Of a stretch of DNA of 36,483 bases, positions 1-7,883 are shown in pieces. The DNA lies in contig JAERSW010000110.1 of assembly GCA_016845305.1 (NCBI GenBank), forward strand, positions 1 to 36,483. Reading direction: 5' to 3'. Position 1 is the stretch's first letter; the number at the start of each line of letters is the position of its first letter. Both the position numbers and the translations under genes were made by a program. The notes under the pieces are model-generated. The model saw nothing but the letters and a program-made list of their open reading frames with translations. It did not search any database and had not been told where the DNA came from. This DNA is from Acidimicrobiales bacterium (GTDB lineage Bacteria > Actinomycetota > Acidimicrobiia > Acidimicrobiales > MedAcidi-G1).

Positions 1-297
1 GGCTACGCGGCGGCCAAGGGCGGGCTGCACAACCTGACGCGGGAACTGGCCGTCCAGTGGGCGCGGAAGGGCATCCGGGTGAACGCCATCGCTCCGGCGT
101 GGTTCGAGACCGAGATGAACGCCGACGCCATGTTCCACACCGACGCCGGCCGGACCTACGTCGAGTCCGGGACGCCGATGGGGCGGGGTGGCCGGGCCCA
201 CGAGCTGGACGGCGCCCTGCTGCTGCTGGCGTCGGACGCCGGGTCGTACCTCACGGGGACCGTCCTGTACGTCGACGGCGGCTGGACCGCGGTCTGA
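1..297 (+). CDS. SDR-family oxidoreductase, 3' end only
   Basis: This is the C-terminal 98 residues of a short-chain dehydrogenase/reductase, open at the left edge of the window. Residues 2-6 read YAAAK, the catalytic Tyr-x3-Lys of the family. They are followed by the usual helix and the segment [16 protein letters not shown], which corresponds to the conserved strand and cofactor-contact loop (commonly VNAIAPG, with Ala-Trp here). The end, [15 protein letters not shown], is the standard SDR C-terminus. The Rossmann glycine motif lies outside the window, so neither cofactor nor substrate can be read. It is followed 59 bases later by the amidase in the same direction. The family is certain; the substrate is unknown. 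Confidence 0.93.
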   Translation, partial: GYAAAKGGLHNLTRELAVQWARKGIRVNAIAPAWFETEMNADAMFHTDAGRTYVESGTPMGRGGRAHELDGALLLLASDAGSYLTGTVLYVDGGWTAV

Positions 298-356
298 CCC
301 GAGCGGTGTCAGCCCGAACCCGGCACCCCTGATCCGGCAGCCCTGACCCAATCACC

Positions 357-1856
357 ATGACCGATCCCCTCCTCAACCACGACGCACTGGGCCTCGCCGG
401 GCTGCTGCGGGCCGGCGAGGTCACGCCGGTCGAACTCCTGGACGCCTCCCTGGCCCGGGTGGAGGCCCTCGACGGCAGCCTCAACGCCGTCATCACCGAC
501 TGCGCCGATCGGGCCCGCGAACGTGCCGCGGCCATCGACCCGGCGACCGCGCCGGGATCGTTCGTGGGCGTTCCCACCTTCCTCAAGGACCTCGTCGACC
601 TCGAGGGCGTTCGTCGCACCGACGGATCGACGTCCATGCTGAACCGCATCAGCGACGCCTCGCCCGACTGGGTACACGCCGCCGAGGCCGCCGGGCTGGT
701 GATGGCCGGCAAGACCAACACCCCGGAGTTCGCCTCCCTGCCGGTGACCGACAACGAGGCCTTCGGGCCGACCCGGAACCCGTGGAACCCCGAGCTGTCG
801 TCGGGTGGGTCCAGCGGCGGCTCGGCCGTCGCCGTGGCCGCCGGCTACGCGCCGCTGGTCCACGGCACCGACGGCGGCGGGTCCAACCGGATCCCGGCCT
901 CGTGGTGCGGGGTGTTCGGCGTCAAGCCCAGCCGGCGACGTCTGGCCTCCGGCGAACTGGACGGCAGCCACGAGGTCTTCAAGACCCACCTGGCCCTCGG
1001 CCGATCCGTCCGCGACGTGGCCGCGTTGTTCCTGGCCACGCAGAACCGAGCGTCCGGCGACCACGCCAACCCGTTCCCACTGGTCGACGGCCTGCCCGCC
1101 TTCGCCCAGCCCACGGCCGGGGCCACTGCCGGGACCACCGCCGGACGGGTCGGCGGGTCCGCATCCGGCAGAGGCGGAGGTCGGCGGCTGCGCATCGCAC
1201 TGACGCTCGACTGTCCGTTCGGCACGTCGCCCGACCCGGCGATCGCCGCGGCGATCGAGGACACGGCCCGCCTCTGCGAGGACCTCGGCCACGAGGTCGT
1301 GCCCGTCGACAACCCGATCGACGGCGACGAGTTCTTCGAGGCCTACCGGGGGTTCTTCCTCAGCCGCACCGTCGGCCTCATTCCCATGCTGGAGCAGGCC
1401 AGCGGGCTGTCCATCGACGAGTCGGGCCTGTTGTCGCGCTGCACCATCGACATGGTCCGCGAGGGGGAACGCCTGCCGCCGGATGCCGGCCAGCGGGCCA
1501 CGGCGACCTTCGACCGCCTGACGGCCACCATGGACGCCTTCTTCGCCGACCACGACGCCTGGCTCACGCCGGTCACCAATGCCATGCCCCTGCCGGTCGG
1601 CACCCCGTCGCCGTCCGAACCCCGCGACGGCCGCCTCTCGGAGCTCCTGCTGGCCCACCTCGCCCCCACCAACGCCCACGGTGGTGCCGCCATGTCGGTC
1701 CCCCTGTGGTGGGATCCGGCCTCCGGCCTGCCCATCGGCAGCCACTTCTCATTCCCGCCGGGCGGCGACGAGGTGCTGTTCGGCCTGGCCGGCCAGCTCG
1801 AGGACGCCCGCCCGTGGGCGCACCGCTGGGCACCCGTGTCGGCCCGGACCACCTGA
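357..1856 (+). CDS. Amidase (amidase-signature family)
   Basis: A 499-residue amidase-signature hydrolase, which hydrolyses an amide bond through a Ser-cisSer-Lys triad. Visible residues are the Lys in FLKDL (about K77), the Gly/Ser-rich stretch [10 protein letters not shown] (about 148-157, cis-Ser about S152) and the nucleophile in [13 protein letters not shown] (about S176). Length is typical of the family. A Gly/Ala/Thr-rich low-complexity linker, roughly residues 248-275, sits between the catalytic core and the C-terminal region. No signal peptide is seen, so it is probably cytoplasmic. The ATG was chosen because homology starts immediately and no upstream in-frame alternative is needed. 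Substrate specificity (GatA-like, aryl or aliphatic amides) cannot be inferred; gatB and gatC are not adjacent, so a tRNA amidotransferase role is unlikely. Confidence 0.93.
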   Translation: MTDPLLNHDALGLAGLLRAGEVTPVELLDASLARVEALDGSLNAVITDCADRARERAAAIDPATAPGSFVGVPTFLKDLVDLEGVRRTDGSTSMLNRISDASPDWVHAAEAAGLVMAGKTNTPEFASLPVTDNEAFGPTRNPWNPELSSGGSSGGSAVAVAAGYAPLVHGTDGGGSNRIPASWCGVFGVKPSRRRLASGELDGSHEVFKTHLALGRSVRDVAALFLATQNRASGDHANPFPLVDGLPAFAQPTAGATAGTTAGRVGGSASGRGGGRRLRIALTLDCPFGTSPDPAIAAAIEDTARLCEDLGHEVVPVDNPIDGDEFFEAYRGFFLSRTVGLIPMLEQASGLSIDESGLLSRCTIDMVREGERLPPDAGQRATATFDRLTATMDAFFADHDAWLTPVTNAMPLPVGTPSPSEPRDGRLSELLLAHLAPTNAHGGAAMSVPLWWDPASGLPIGSHFSFPPGGDEVLFGLAGQLEDARPWAHRWAPVSARTT

Positions 1857-1870
1857 CCGGAACCGCCCTC

Positions 1871-1908
1871 AGCGGGATCCGCCCGCTCCTCGGGTCGCGG
1901 CTCGCGAC
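1871..1908. terminator. Candidate bidirectional terminator, two adjacent hairpins
   Basis: The 52-base gap between two convergent genes holds two perfect stems. AGCGGG (1871-1876) pairs with CCCGCT (1882-1887) across a five-base loop, and GTCGCG (1894-1899) pairs with CGCGAC (1903-1908) across GCT. There is no U-tract, as is common for GC-rich actinobacterial terminators. Function is inferred from position and structure only. Confidence 0.5.
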
Positions 1909-4143
1909 TCAGGGCGTGCCGCCCTCCTCAGGAAGCGCCTCCATGCCGAGGGCCTCGGCGAGGAAGTCGAGCTGGAGGCGGAGCAGGTTCTCGGCCACGG
2001 CCTCCTGCGGGGTCATGTGGGTCACCCCCGACAGGGGCAGCACCCGGTGGGGCCGGCCGGCCTCCAGCAGGGCCCGCGACAGGGCCAGGGTGTGGGCGAC
2101 GACCACGTTGTCGTCGGCCAGGCCGTGGACCAGCAGCAGCGGCCTGTCTGGGTGGCCGCCGCCCGGGTGGCCGTCCGGGGCCCCGTCGGGCCGACCGACG
2201 GCGCGCTCGGCCCAGGTGCCCGGATCGCACAGGCCGCTGCGACGGTAGGCGTCGGCCTCCCCATCAGGGTGCCCGAGGTAGCGCTCGGTGTAGTGGGTGT
2301 CGTAGAGGCGCCAGTCGGTGACCGGCGCGCCGGCCACCGCGGCGTGGAACACGTCGGGGCGCCGCAGCACGGCCATCGCCGCCAGGTAGCCGCCGAACGA
2401 CCAGCCCCGGATGCCCACCCGGGACAGGTCCAGCCGGGGATCGGCGGCGGCCAGGGCGTGGAGGGCGTCGACCTGGTCGTCGAGCACCGGCCCGGCCAGG
2501 TCGCCCTTCACCGCCCGGTCCCAGTCCGGCCCGCGGCCCGGCGTGCCCCGGCCGTCGACGACGACCACGGCGAAGCCCCGGTCCGCGAACCACTGCGAGG
2601 TCAGGTACTGGCCCCGGGCCCGCTGCACCCGCTGGGCGTGCGGCCCCCCGTACGGGTCGAGGAGCACGGGCAGCGGGCCGTCGGACGGCGCATGGCCGGT
2701 CGGGACGAGCACCGCGGCGTGCAGGCCACGATCGCCGACCACGTGGAACTCCGGACGGGGGTCGACCAGCGGTTCCTCGGACCGGTCGCCGAGGACATGC
2801 CCGGTCGGGAGCACCCGGGTAGAGGATCCGTCGAGGGTGGCCGAGCGCACCGTGACGGTGCCGCCGCCCACCGCCGCGCCGTGGACGCCCCCACCCGAGG
2901 CGATCGGGGTGACGGTCCCGTCGGGAGCCACCCGCACGACGTCGACGTCGAGGGGGTCGTCGGAGGCCGACACCACCAGGTTCCCGTCGTCGTCGGCGCC
3001 GACCACCGACCGGACCTGGAGGCCCGGCGGCGATACCGGCACCCCATCGCGGCACAGCCGGTTCGTCCCGTCGTGGGCCTCGACGGTGGCCAGCGACGAG
3101 CCCCAGGCCACGGGCGTGCCGGGCACCAGGTCGACCCAGTCGGGGTCGGTGATCCGGTGGCGCTCCGACGTCGAGCCGTCGGACGGATCCACCTCGAGCA
3201 CGGCGAGCGTGCGTTGGTCGCGGGTCTGGACGGCCAGCAGCGGACCCCCTACCCCCCCATCTGGGGACATCGCCGGCCAGGCCACGTGGGCCAGGTACTC
3301 GAACTCGCCGTCCCGGCTCCAGTCCACGGCCACCGTCCGTGCCTCCGGGTCGTCGGCCGCCGGGTCGACCAGGAACAGGCCCACCTCGGCGTTGGTCGTC
3401 CCCGCCGCCGGATAGCGCACCGCCCGCGGCGCCGTCGACGGGTCCACCGGCGAGGCGATCCACCACTCGGCCACCGGCGCCACGTCCACCCGGGTGGCCA
3501 GCAGCCGCCTCCCGTCCGGCGACCACCAGTGGCCCCGACCCCGGCCCATCTCCTCGGCGGCCACGAACTCGGCCGACCCCCAGGACACGTGGCTCCCCGA
3601 CGACCCGGCGCTCCCGATCACCCGCCGGTCGCCACCGGCCCCGGTCATCCGCAGGGTCGGGCCCGACACGTAGGCCACCGAGGTGCCGTCGGGGCTGAGG
3701 CGGGGATCGAAGGCGTCGCCCGACGACGGCAGCTCGACGACCCGGCCGGGTTGTCCCACCTCGGCCAGATGGACACGGCCGTCCAGGACGAAGCAGGCCC
3801 GGGACAGGTCGTCCGAGGCGTCGTAGGCCACGATCCCCGACCCCGACTCCCGGGTCCGCTCCCGACGGGCCAGCTCCTCCGGGGGGACCAGGCCCCCGTC
3901 CCCGTTGCCCGACCCGTGGGCGGCCGCCAACGCCGGATCCCGCGGGTCGGCGACGACCCGCTCGACGCCCGACGCCACGTCCAGGCACCACAGGGCGTGG
4001 ACCGGGTCGTCGCCCGCCGACGAGCGCAGGAACAGCACCCGGCTCCCGTCGTCGGACACCCGCACGTCGCGGGGCGCCCCGCAGGTGAACCGTCGCGTCC
4101 GGGCGTGCTGGCGGGGAAAGCTCTCGGCGGGCACGCTCGACAC
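1909..4143 (-). CDS. S9-family (dipeptidyl peptidase IV/prolyl oligopeptidase-type) serine peptidase
   Basis: About 744 residues from the GTG at 4143. The N-terminal ~480 residues look like the beta-propeller of DPP-IV-type S9 peptidases, with repeats such as LSPDGTSVAYV and WSPDGRRLLAT. The C-terminal part is an alpha/beta hydrolase. The catalytic triad is visible: Ser582 in GWSFGG, Asp677/678 in HGLADDN and His709 in GVTHMTP. The family cleaves short peptides, often after proline, and no signal peptide is evident. An upstream ATG at 4236 would overlap the divergent gene starting at 4220. The GTG at 4143 fits better because TAGTCT lies seven bases upstream, the leaderless layout seen elsewhere here. 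The gene is convergent with the amidase and divergent from the luciferase-like gene. The family is sure; the start is moderately sure. Confidence 0.92.
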   Translation of the reverse strand: MSSVPAESFPRQHARTRRFTCGAPRDVRVSDDGSRVLFLRSSAGDDPVHALWCLDVASGVERVVADPRDPALAAAHGSGNGDGGLVPPEELARRERTRESGSGIVAYDASDDLSRACFVLDGRVHLAEVGQPGRVVELPSSGDAFDPRLSPDGTSVAYVSGPTLRMTGAGGDRRVIGSAGSSGSHVSWGSAEFVAAEEMGRGRGHWWSPDGRRLLATRVDVAPVAEWWIASPVDPSTAPRAVRYPAAGTTNAEVGLFLVDPAADDPEARTVAVDWSRDGEFEYLAHVAWPAMSPDGGVGGPLLAVQTRDQRTLAVLEVDPSDGSTSERHRITDPDWVDLVPGTPVAWGSSLATVEAHDGTNRLCRDGVPVSPPGLQVRSVVGADDDGNLVVSASDDPLDVDVVRVAPDGTVTPIASGGGVHGAAVGGGTVTVRSATLDGSSTRVLPTGHVLGDRSEEPLVDPRPEFHVVGDRGLHAAVLVPTGHAPSDGPLPVLLDPYGGPHAQRVQRARGQYLTSQWFADRGFAVVVVDGRGTPGRGPDWDRAVKGDLAGPVLDDQVDALHALAAADPRLDLSRVGIRGWSFGGYLAAMAVLRRPDVFHAAVAGAPVTDWRLYDTHYTERYLGHPDGEADAYRRSGLCDPGTWAERAVGRPDGAPDGHPGGGHPDRPLLLVHGLADDNVVVAHTLALSRALLEAGRPHRVLPLSGVTHMTPQEAVAENLLRLQLDFLAEALGMEALPEEGGTP

Positions 4144-4150
4144 GGCCCGG

Positions 4151-4156
4151 AGACTA
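4151..4156 (-). promoter_or_regulatory. -10 hexamer TAGTCT of the S9 peptidase gene
   Basis: On the minus strand TAGTCT is separated by seven bases from the GTG at 4143, placing the expected transcription start at or next to the start codon. No Shine-Dalgarno is present. It supports both leaderless transcription and the shorter start. Confidence 0.55.
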
Positions 4157-4207
4157 CGACGGCCCGCCACCGGGGGCCGCGCCTTGGCGCACCGGGGACA
4201 CCGCTGG

Positions 4208-4213
4208 GACGAT
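4208..4213 (+). promoter_or_regulatory. -10-like hexamer GACGAT before the luciferase-like gene
   Basis: GACGAT followed by six bases and the ATG at 4220. It matches the TAnnnT pattern at the last positions but has G first, so it is the weakest member of the set. No Shine-Dalgarno is visible. Confidence 0.35.
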
Positions 4214-4219
4214 GCCGGC

Positions 4220-5245
4220 ATGGAACTCGGCCTCACCCTCGGCTACTGGGGCGCCCAGCCCCCGGACGGCCTCGCCCCCCTCGTCCAGAACGCCGAGCGG
4301 CTCGGCTACGACGCCGTGTGGACGGCCGAGTCGTGGGGCAGCGACGCCTTCACCCCGCTGGCCTGGTTGGCCGCCCAGACCGAGCGGATCCGCCTCGGCA
4401 CCGGCATCGTCCAGATGTCGGCCCGCACCCCGACGGCGACGGCCATGCACGCCGTCACCCTCGACCACCTGTCGAACGGCCGCCTGATCCTCGGACTGGG
4501 CGTGTCCGGACCCCAGGTCGTCGAGGGCTGGTACGGGCGCCCGTCGAACCGTCCCCTGGCCCGGACCCGCGAGTACGTCGAGGTCCTGCGGCGGGCCTTC
4601 CGGCGCGAGGAGCACCTGGCCTTCGACGGCGAGTTCCACCAGCACCCCTACGTCGGCGACGGGTCGACCGGCCTCGGCAAGCCGCTGAAGGTGATGGTCC
4701 ACCCGCTGCGGTCCGATCTCCCCATCTTCATCGGGGCCGAGGGTCCGAAGAACGTGGCCCAGACGGCCGAGATCGCCGACGGCTGGCTGCCCCTCTACTA
4801 CTCGCCGTACCGCCAGGACGTCTACGCCGACCAGTTGGCGCACGCCCCCGACCACTTCCAGGTCGCCCTGAACGTGGCCGTCACCGAGACCGACGACGAC
4901 TCGCCGGAGGCCATCGCCGCGGCCCTGGCCCCGGTGCAGGCCACCCTCGGGTTCTACGTGGGCGGCATGGGCGCCAAGGGCCAGAACTACCACACGAAGC
5001 TGATGGCGAGGATGGGGTTCGAGGCCGAGGCGCTCCGGGTCCAGGACCTGTTCCTGGAGGGGCGGCGCGACGAGGCCATCGCCTCGGTCCCCCTCGAGTT
5101 CGCCGACGAGATCTCGCTCGTCGGGACGCCGGACCGCATCCGGGACCGCCTGGCCGCCTTCGAGGACAGCCCGGTGACCATGCTCAACGTGGCCCCCCGG
5201 TCACCCGGACAGCTCCGCCGCACCGCCGAGTTGCTGCTCGCCTGA
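4220..5245 (+). CDS. LLM-class (luciferase-like) flavin/F420-dependent oxidoreductase
   Basis: A 341-residue TIM-barrel luciferase-like oxidoreductase. The N-terminus MELGLTLGYWG, the strand GYDAVWTAESWGSDAF and the segment IRLGTGIVQMSARTP are typical of F420-binding actinobacterial members, as are HLSNGRLILGLGVSGPQVVEGWYG and the C-terminal LVGTPDRIRDRL. The family uses F420 or FMN to oxidise or reduce small organic compounds; the substrate is not readable. ATG 4220 was chosen because homology begins there, while the longer upstream reading frame overlaps the divergent peptidase promoter. The next gene starts 110 bases downstream with its own promoter, so this is probably a single-gene transcript. 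F420 preference is inferred from family resemblance. Confidence 0.9.
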   Translation: MELGLTLGYWGAQPPDGLAPLVQNAERLGYDAVWTAESWGSDAFTPLAWLAAQTERIRLGTGIVQMSARTPTATAMHAVTLDHLSNGRLILGLGVSGPQVVEGWYGRPSNRPLARTREYVEVLRRAFRREEHLAFDGEFHQHPYVGDGSTGLGKPLKVMVHPLRSDLPIFIGAEGPKNVAQTAEIADGWLPLYYSPYRQDVYADQLAHAPDHFQVALNVAVTETDDDSPEAIAAALAPVQATLGFYVGGMGAKGQNYHTKLMARMGFEAEALRVQDLFLEGRRDEAIASVPLEFADEISLVGTPDRIRDRLAAFEDSPVTMLNVAPRSPGQLRRTAELLLA

Positions 5246-5343
5246 TCCGGGGCTCCCACCCCACGGGAACCCTGCCCGGACACCTTGCTGGGCACCCGAC
5301 GGGACACCCGACTGGACACCTGTTCAACCGGTCCCGGCGGGTG
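5246..5343. other. Intergenic segment with imperfect direct repeats
   Basis: Between the luciferase-like gene and the alcohol dehydrogenase. It contains several imperfect copies of a GGACACC/GGCACCC-type unit at about 5276-5321. No gene is seen. The only regulatory element I can support is the -10 hexamer just downstream. Confidence 0.4.
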
Positions 5344-5349
5344 TAGTTT
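5344..5349 (+). promoter_or_regulatory. -10 hexamer TAGTTT of the 5356-13788 operon
   Basis: TAGTTT, six bases, then the GTG at 5356. No Shine-Dalgarno precedes the GTG. This is one of the best examples of the leaderless layout and the likely main promoter for the six-gene operon. Confidence 0.6.
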
Positions 5350-5355
5350 CCGCCC

Positions 5356-6591
5356 GTGCCGACGGGCCCCGGGGTCACCATCCGTGCGGCGGTGAGCCGA
5401 GGTGTCGGCCTACCGCCCAGCATCGAACGGCTCCACCTCGACGCGCCCGGGCCCGACGAGGTCCGCGTCCGGGTGGCCGCCTGCGCCGTCTGCCACTCGG
5501 ACCTCAGCTACCTCGACGGCACCTGGGCCACCGAGTTCCCCCTGGTGCTCGGCCACGAGGCCGCCGGCCACGTCGTCGAGATCGGGCCCTCCCCCGGGGA
5601 GGACGCGGCCCCCGCAGACGACCCTGTCCCCGGCAACGCCGCCCCGGAACTCCGCGTGGGCGACCCGGTGGTCGTCACGCTGGTCCGCACCTGCGGCGAC
5701 TGCCGGGCGTGTCGGCGCGGCCACGACGTGGCCTGCTCCGGTCGGCTCCCGATCTCCGAACGCAGCCCGCTGGCCGACGCGGACGGCGTCCGCATCCCCC
5801 AGGGCCTCAACGTGGCCGGGTTCGCCGAGCAGGTGGTCGTGCACCGCTCCCAGGTCGTCCGCCTCCCCGACGACGTCGACCTGCTGGCCGCCTCGCTGCT
5901 GGGCTGCGGGGTGCTGACCGGCGCCGGGGCGGTCACGAACACCGCAGGCGTGGCGGCCGGTGACGCCGTGGTGGTCATCGGCTGCGGCGGCGTCGGCAAC
6001 GGCGCCGTCCAGGCGGCCCGCATCGCCGGCGCCGATCCGATCGTGGCCGTCGACCCGTCGGCCGACAAGCGGGCCGCGGCCCTCGGCTTCGGCGCCACCC
6101 ACGCCGTGGACCCCGCAGTCGACAACCTCCCCCACTCCATCGGCGCGGCCACCGGTGGCCGGCTCGCCGACCACGTCCTGGTCACCACCGGGGCCCCGGC
6201 CGCCCTCGACGGCGCCATCGACCTGCTGGCCCCCATGGGCAACCTCGTCATCGTCGGCATGGCCGGCGACGACGTGACCATGGAGGTGGCCCCCAGCTGG
6301 CTGGCCGCCGCCAACAAGTCGATCCTCGGCTCCAAGATGGGCACCATCCGCGTCGCCGAGGACGTCCCGGCGCTCGTCGAGCACCACCGGGCCGGACGGC
6401 TCGACCTGCACGGCATGGTGTCGAGCACCCACGACCTCGACGACATCGCCGAGGCGTTCGACGAGGTGTGGCGGGGCGAGGCCCTGCGCACCGTGGTCCT
6501 CCCCAACGGCAGCCCGGCGCCCACCACCGCCGAGCAGCCCATCACCGCCGAGCAGCCCATCACCTCCGAGAAGGAGGCGGCGACGTGCTGA
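5356..6591 (+). CDS. Zinc-dependent alcohol dehydrogenase (MDR family)
   Basis: A 411-residue medium-chain dehydrogenase that oxidises an alcohol or reduces an aldehyde with NAD(P). Catalytic-zinc residues are C46 (in AVCHSD, with H47) and H67-E68 in LGHEAAG. The structural-zinc loop is C113-x2-C116-x2-C119-x7-C127. The Rossmann motif VVVIGCGGVGNGAVQ is near residue 210. It resembles class III/mycothiol-type enzymes, so a role in handling formaldehyde or another aldehyde from demethylation is possible but unproven. The GTG start has TAGTTT six bases upstream. The C-terminal tail carries a tandem 18-base repeat (TTAEQP/ITAEQP/ITSE) absent from the family core. The gene overlaps the next start by seven bases. 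Confidence 0.92.
   Translation: MPTGPGVTIRAAVSRGVGLPPSIERLHLDAPGPDEVRVRVAACAVCHSDLSYLDGTWATEFPLVLGHEAAGHVVEIGPSPGEDAAPADDPVPGNAAPELRVGDPVVVTLVRTCGDCRACRRGHDVACSGRLPISERSPLADADGVRIPQGLNVAGFAEQVVVHRSQVVRLPDDVDLLAASLLGCGVLTGAGAVTNTAGVAAGDAVVVIGCGGVGNGAVQAARIAGADPIVAVDPSADKRAAALGFGATHAVDPAVDNLPHSIGAATGGRLADHVLVTTGAPAALDGAIDLLAPMGNLVIVGMAGDDVTMEVAPSWLAAANKSILGSKMGTIRVAEDVPALVEHHRAGRLDLHGMVSSTHDLDDIAEAFDEVWRGEALRTVVLPNGSPAPTTAEQPITAEQPITSEKEAATC
6523..6570 (+). repeat. 18-base tandem repeat at the 3' end of the alcohol dehydrogenase gene
   Basis: Unit ACCACCGCCGAGCAGCCC at 6523-6540, repeated with one change at 6541-6558, and a 12-base partial third copy at 6559-6570. It is in frame and adds a TTAEQP-type extension to the protein tail. 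Confidence 0.85.
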
Positions 6592-7883
6592 TCGCCGACG
6601 TCGAGACGTTCGTGGTCGGCAACCCGCCGCCGCGCCACGGCGGCCGGTACTTCATCTTCGTCAAGCTGACCACCGACGACGGGATCGACGGGATCGGCGA
6701 GGCCTACGTGGCCACCGTCGGGCCCCACCTGGTGGCCGACATGATCGTCGACGTGGCCGAACGCCACCTCGTCGGCCACCGGCCCTTCGACGTCGAGTCG
6801 TTCTGGCGGCGGGCCTACGGCAGCGGCTACGCCCTGCGCCCCGATCCGACCCTGTGCGGCGTGATGAGCGCCCTGGAGATGGCCTGCTGGGACATCGTCG
6901 GCAAGGCCACCGGTCGACCCGTGTACGACCTCCTGGGCGGCCGCGTCCACGAGGGCCTGCGCTCCTACACGTACCTGTATCCCGACGACGCCGACGCCTA
7001 CGACACGCCACTGGGCTCGAATGGGCCCGGAGGCTCCGCCTCCGGTGAGAAACCCGCCCCGAACCTGTACACCGACCCCGACCTGGCCGCCGAGGCCGCG
7101 GTGCGGGCCGTCGAGCTGGGCTTCACCGCCGTCAAGTTCGACCCGGCCGGCCCGTACACCGTCTACGACGGCCGCCAGCCGTCACTGGAACGCCTGGACC
7201 TGTCGGAGCGCTACACCCGGGCCATCCGCGAGGCGGTCGGCGACCGGGCCGACCTGCTGTTCGGCACGCACGGACAGTTCACCCCGTCGGGGGCGCTGCG
7301 CCTGGCCCGCCGGATCGAGAAGTACGACCCCCTGTGGTTCGAGGAGCCGGTGCCCACCGACGACCTCGAGGGCATGGCCCGCGTGGCGGCCGGCACCACC
7401 ATCCCGGTGGCCACCGGCGAACGCCTCACCACCGTCACCGAGTTCGCCGCGGTGCTCCGTGCCGGGGCGGCGTCGATCCTGCAGCCCGACCTGGGCCGTA
7501 GCGGCGGGATCCTCCAGGGCAAGAAGATCGCCAGCCTCGGCGAGGTCCACCAGGCACTGCTGGCCCCCCACTGCTACTGCGGACCGGTCGTGGCCGCCGC
7601 CAACATCGCCCTGGCCACCTGCAGCCCCAACTTCCTGGTCCTCGAGTCGATCGACCGCTTCGACGGCTTCCACGCCGAGCTGCTGGAGACGCCCATCCGG
7701 TGGGAGGACGGCATGGTCGTCCCGTCGACCGAGCCGGGCCTCGGCGTGGTGCTCGACGAGGCGGTGGCCCGCGCCCACCCGTACACCGGCGACGACCTGC
7801 ACCTGACCCCCGAGGAGGCACCCATGGGCTTCGCAGAGGGGCTCGACCCCGCACCGACCGAGTGGTGGGACCGCCCCCGATGA
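6585..7883 (+). CDS. Mandelate racemase/muconate lactonizing enzyme-family protein (enolase superfamily)
   Basis: 432 residues from the GTG at 6585, which has AAGGAGG seven bases upstream and overlaps the previous stop by seven bases. The capping domain (1-130) is followed by the barrel: AVKFDPAG (K184) after strand 2, FEEP (E253/E254), TGER (E279), and APHC (H329), the usual general acid/base His of dehydratases and racemases. At the first metal-ligand strand, where Asp is normal, the sequence reads FGTHGQ (G227-H229), so the canonical Asp is not obvious. An insertion, about residues 140-160, is Gly/Ser/Pro-rich. The reaction is proton abstraction alpha to a carboxylate (dehydratase, racemase or epimerase), with substrate unknown. 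Neighbours suggest a betaine or other osmolyte carboxylate, which is inference only. Confidence 0.88.
   Translation: MLIADVETFVVGNPPPRHGGRYFIFVKLTTDDGIDGIGEAYVATVGPHLVADMIVDVAERHLVGHRPFDVESFWRRAYGSGYALRPDPTLCGVMSALEMACWDIVGKATGRPVYDLLGGRVHEGLRSYTYLYPDDADAYDTPLGSNGPGGSASGEKPAPNLYTDPDLAAEAAVRAVELGFTAVKFDPAGPYTVYDGRQPSLERLDLSERYTRAIREAVGDRADLLFGTHGQFTPSGALRLARRIEKYDPLWFEEPVPTDDLEGMARVAAGTTIPVATGERLTTVTEFAAVLRAGAASILQPDLGRSGGILQGKKIASLGEVHQALLAPHCYCGPVVAAANIALATCSPNFLVLESIDRFDGFHAELLETPIRWEDGMVVPSTEPGLGVVLDEAVARAHPYTGDDLHLTPEEAPMGFAEGLDPAPTEWWDRPR

Noticed and set aside
357-1856. Glutamyl-tRNA amidotransferase subunit GatA
   Set aside because: Only the shared amidase signature is present; gatB and gatC are not adjacent and the C-terminal region does not look GatA-specific.
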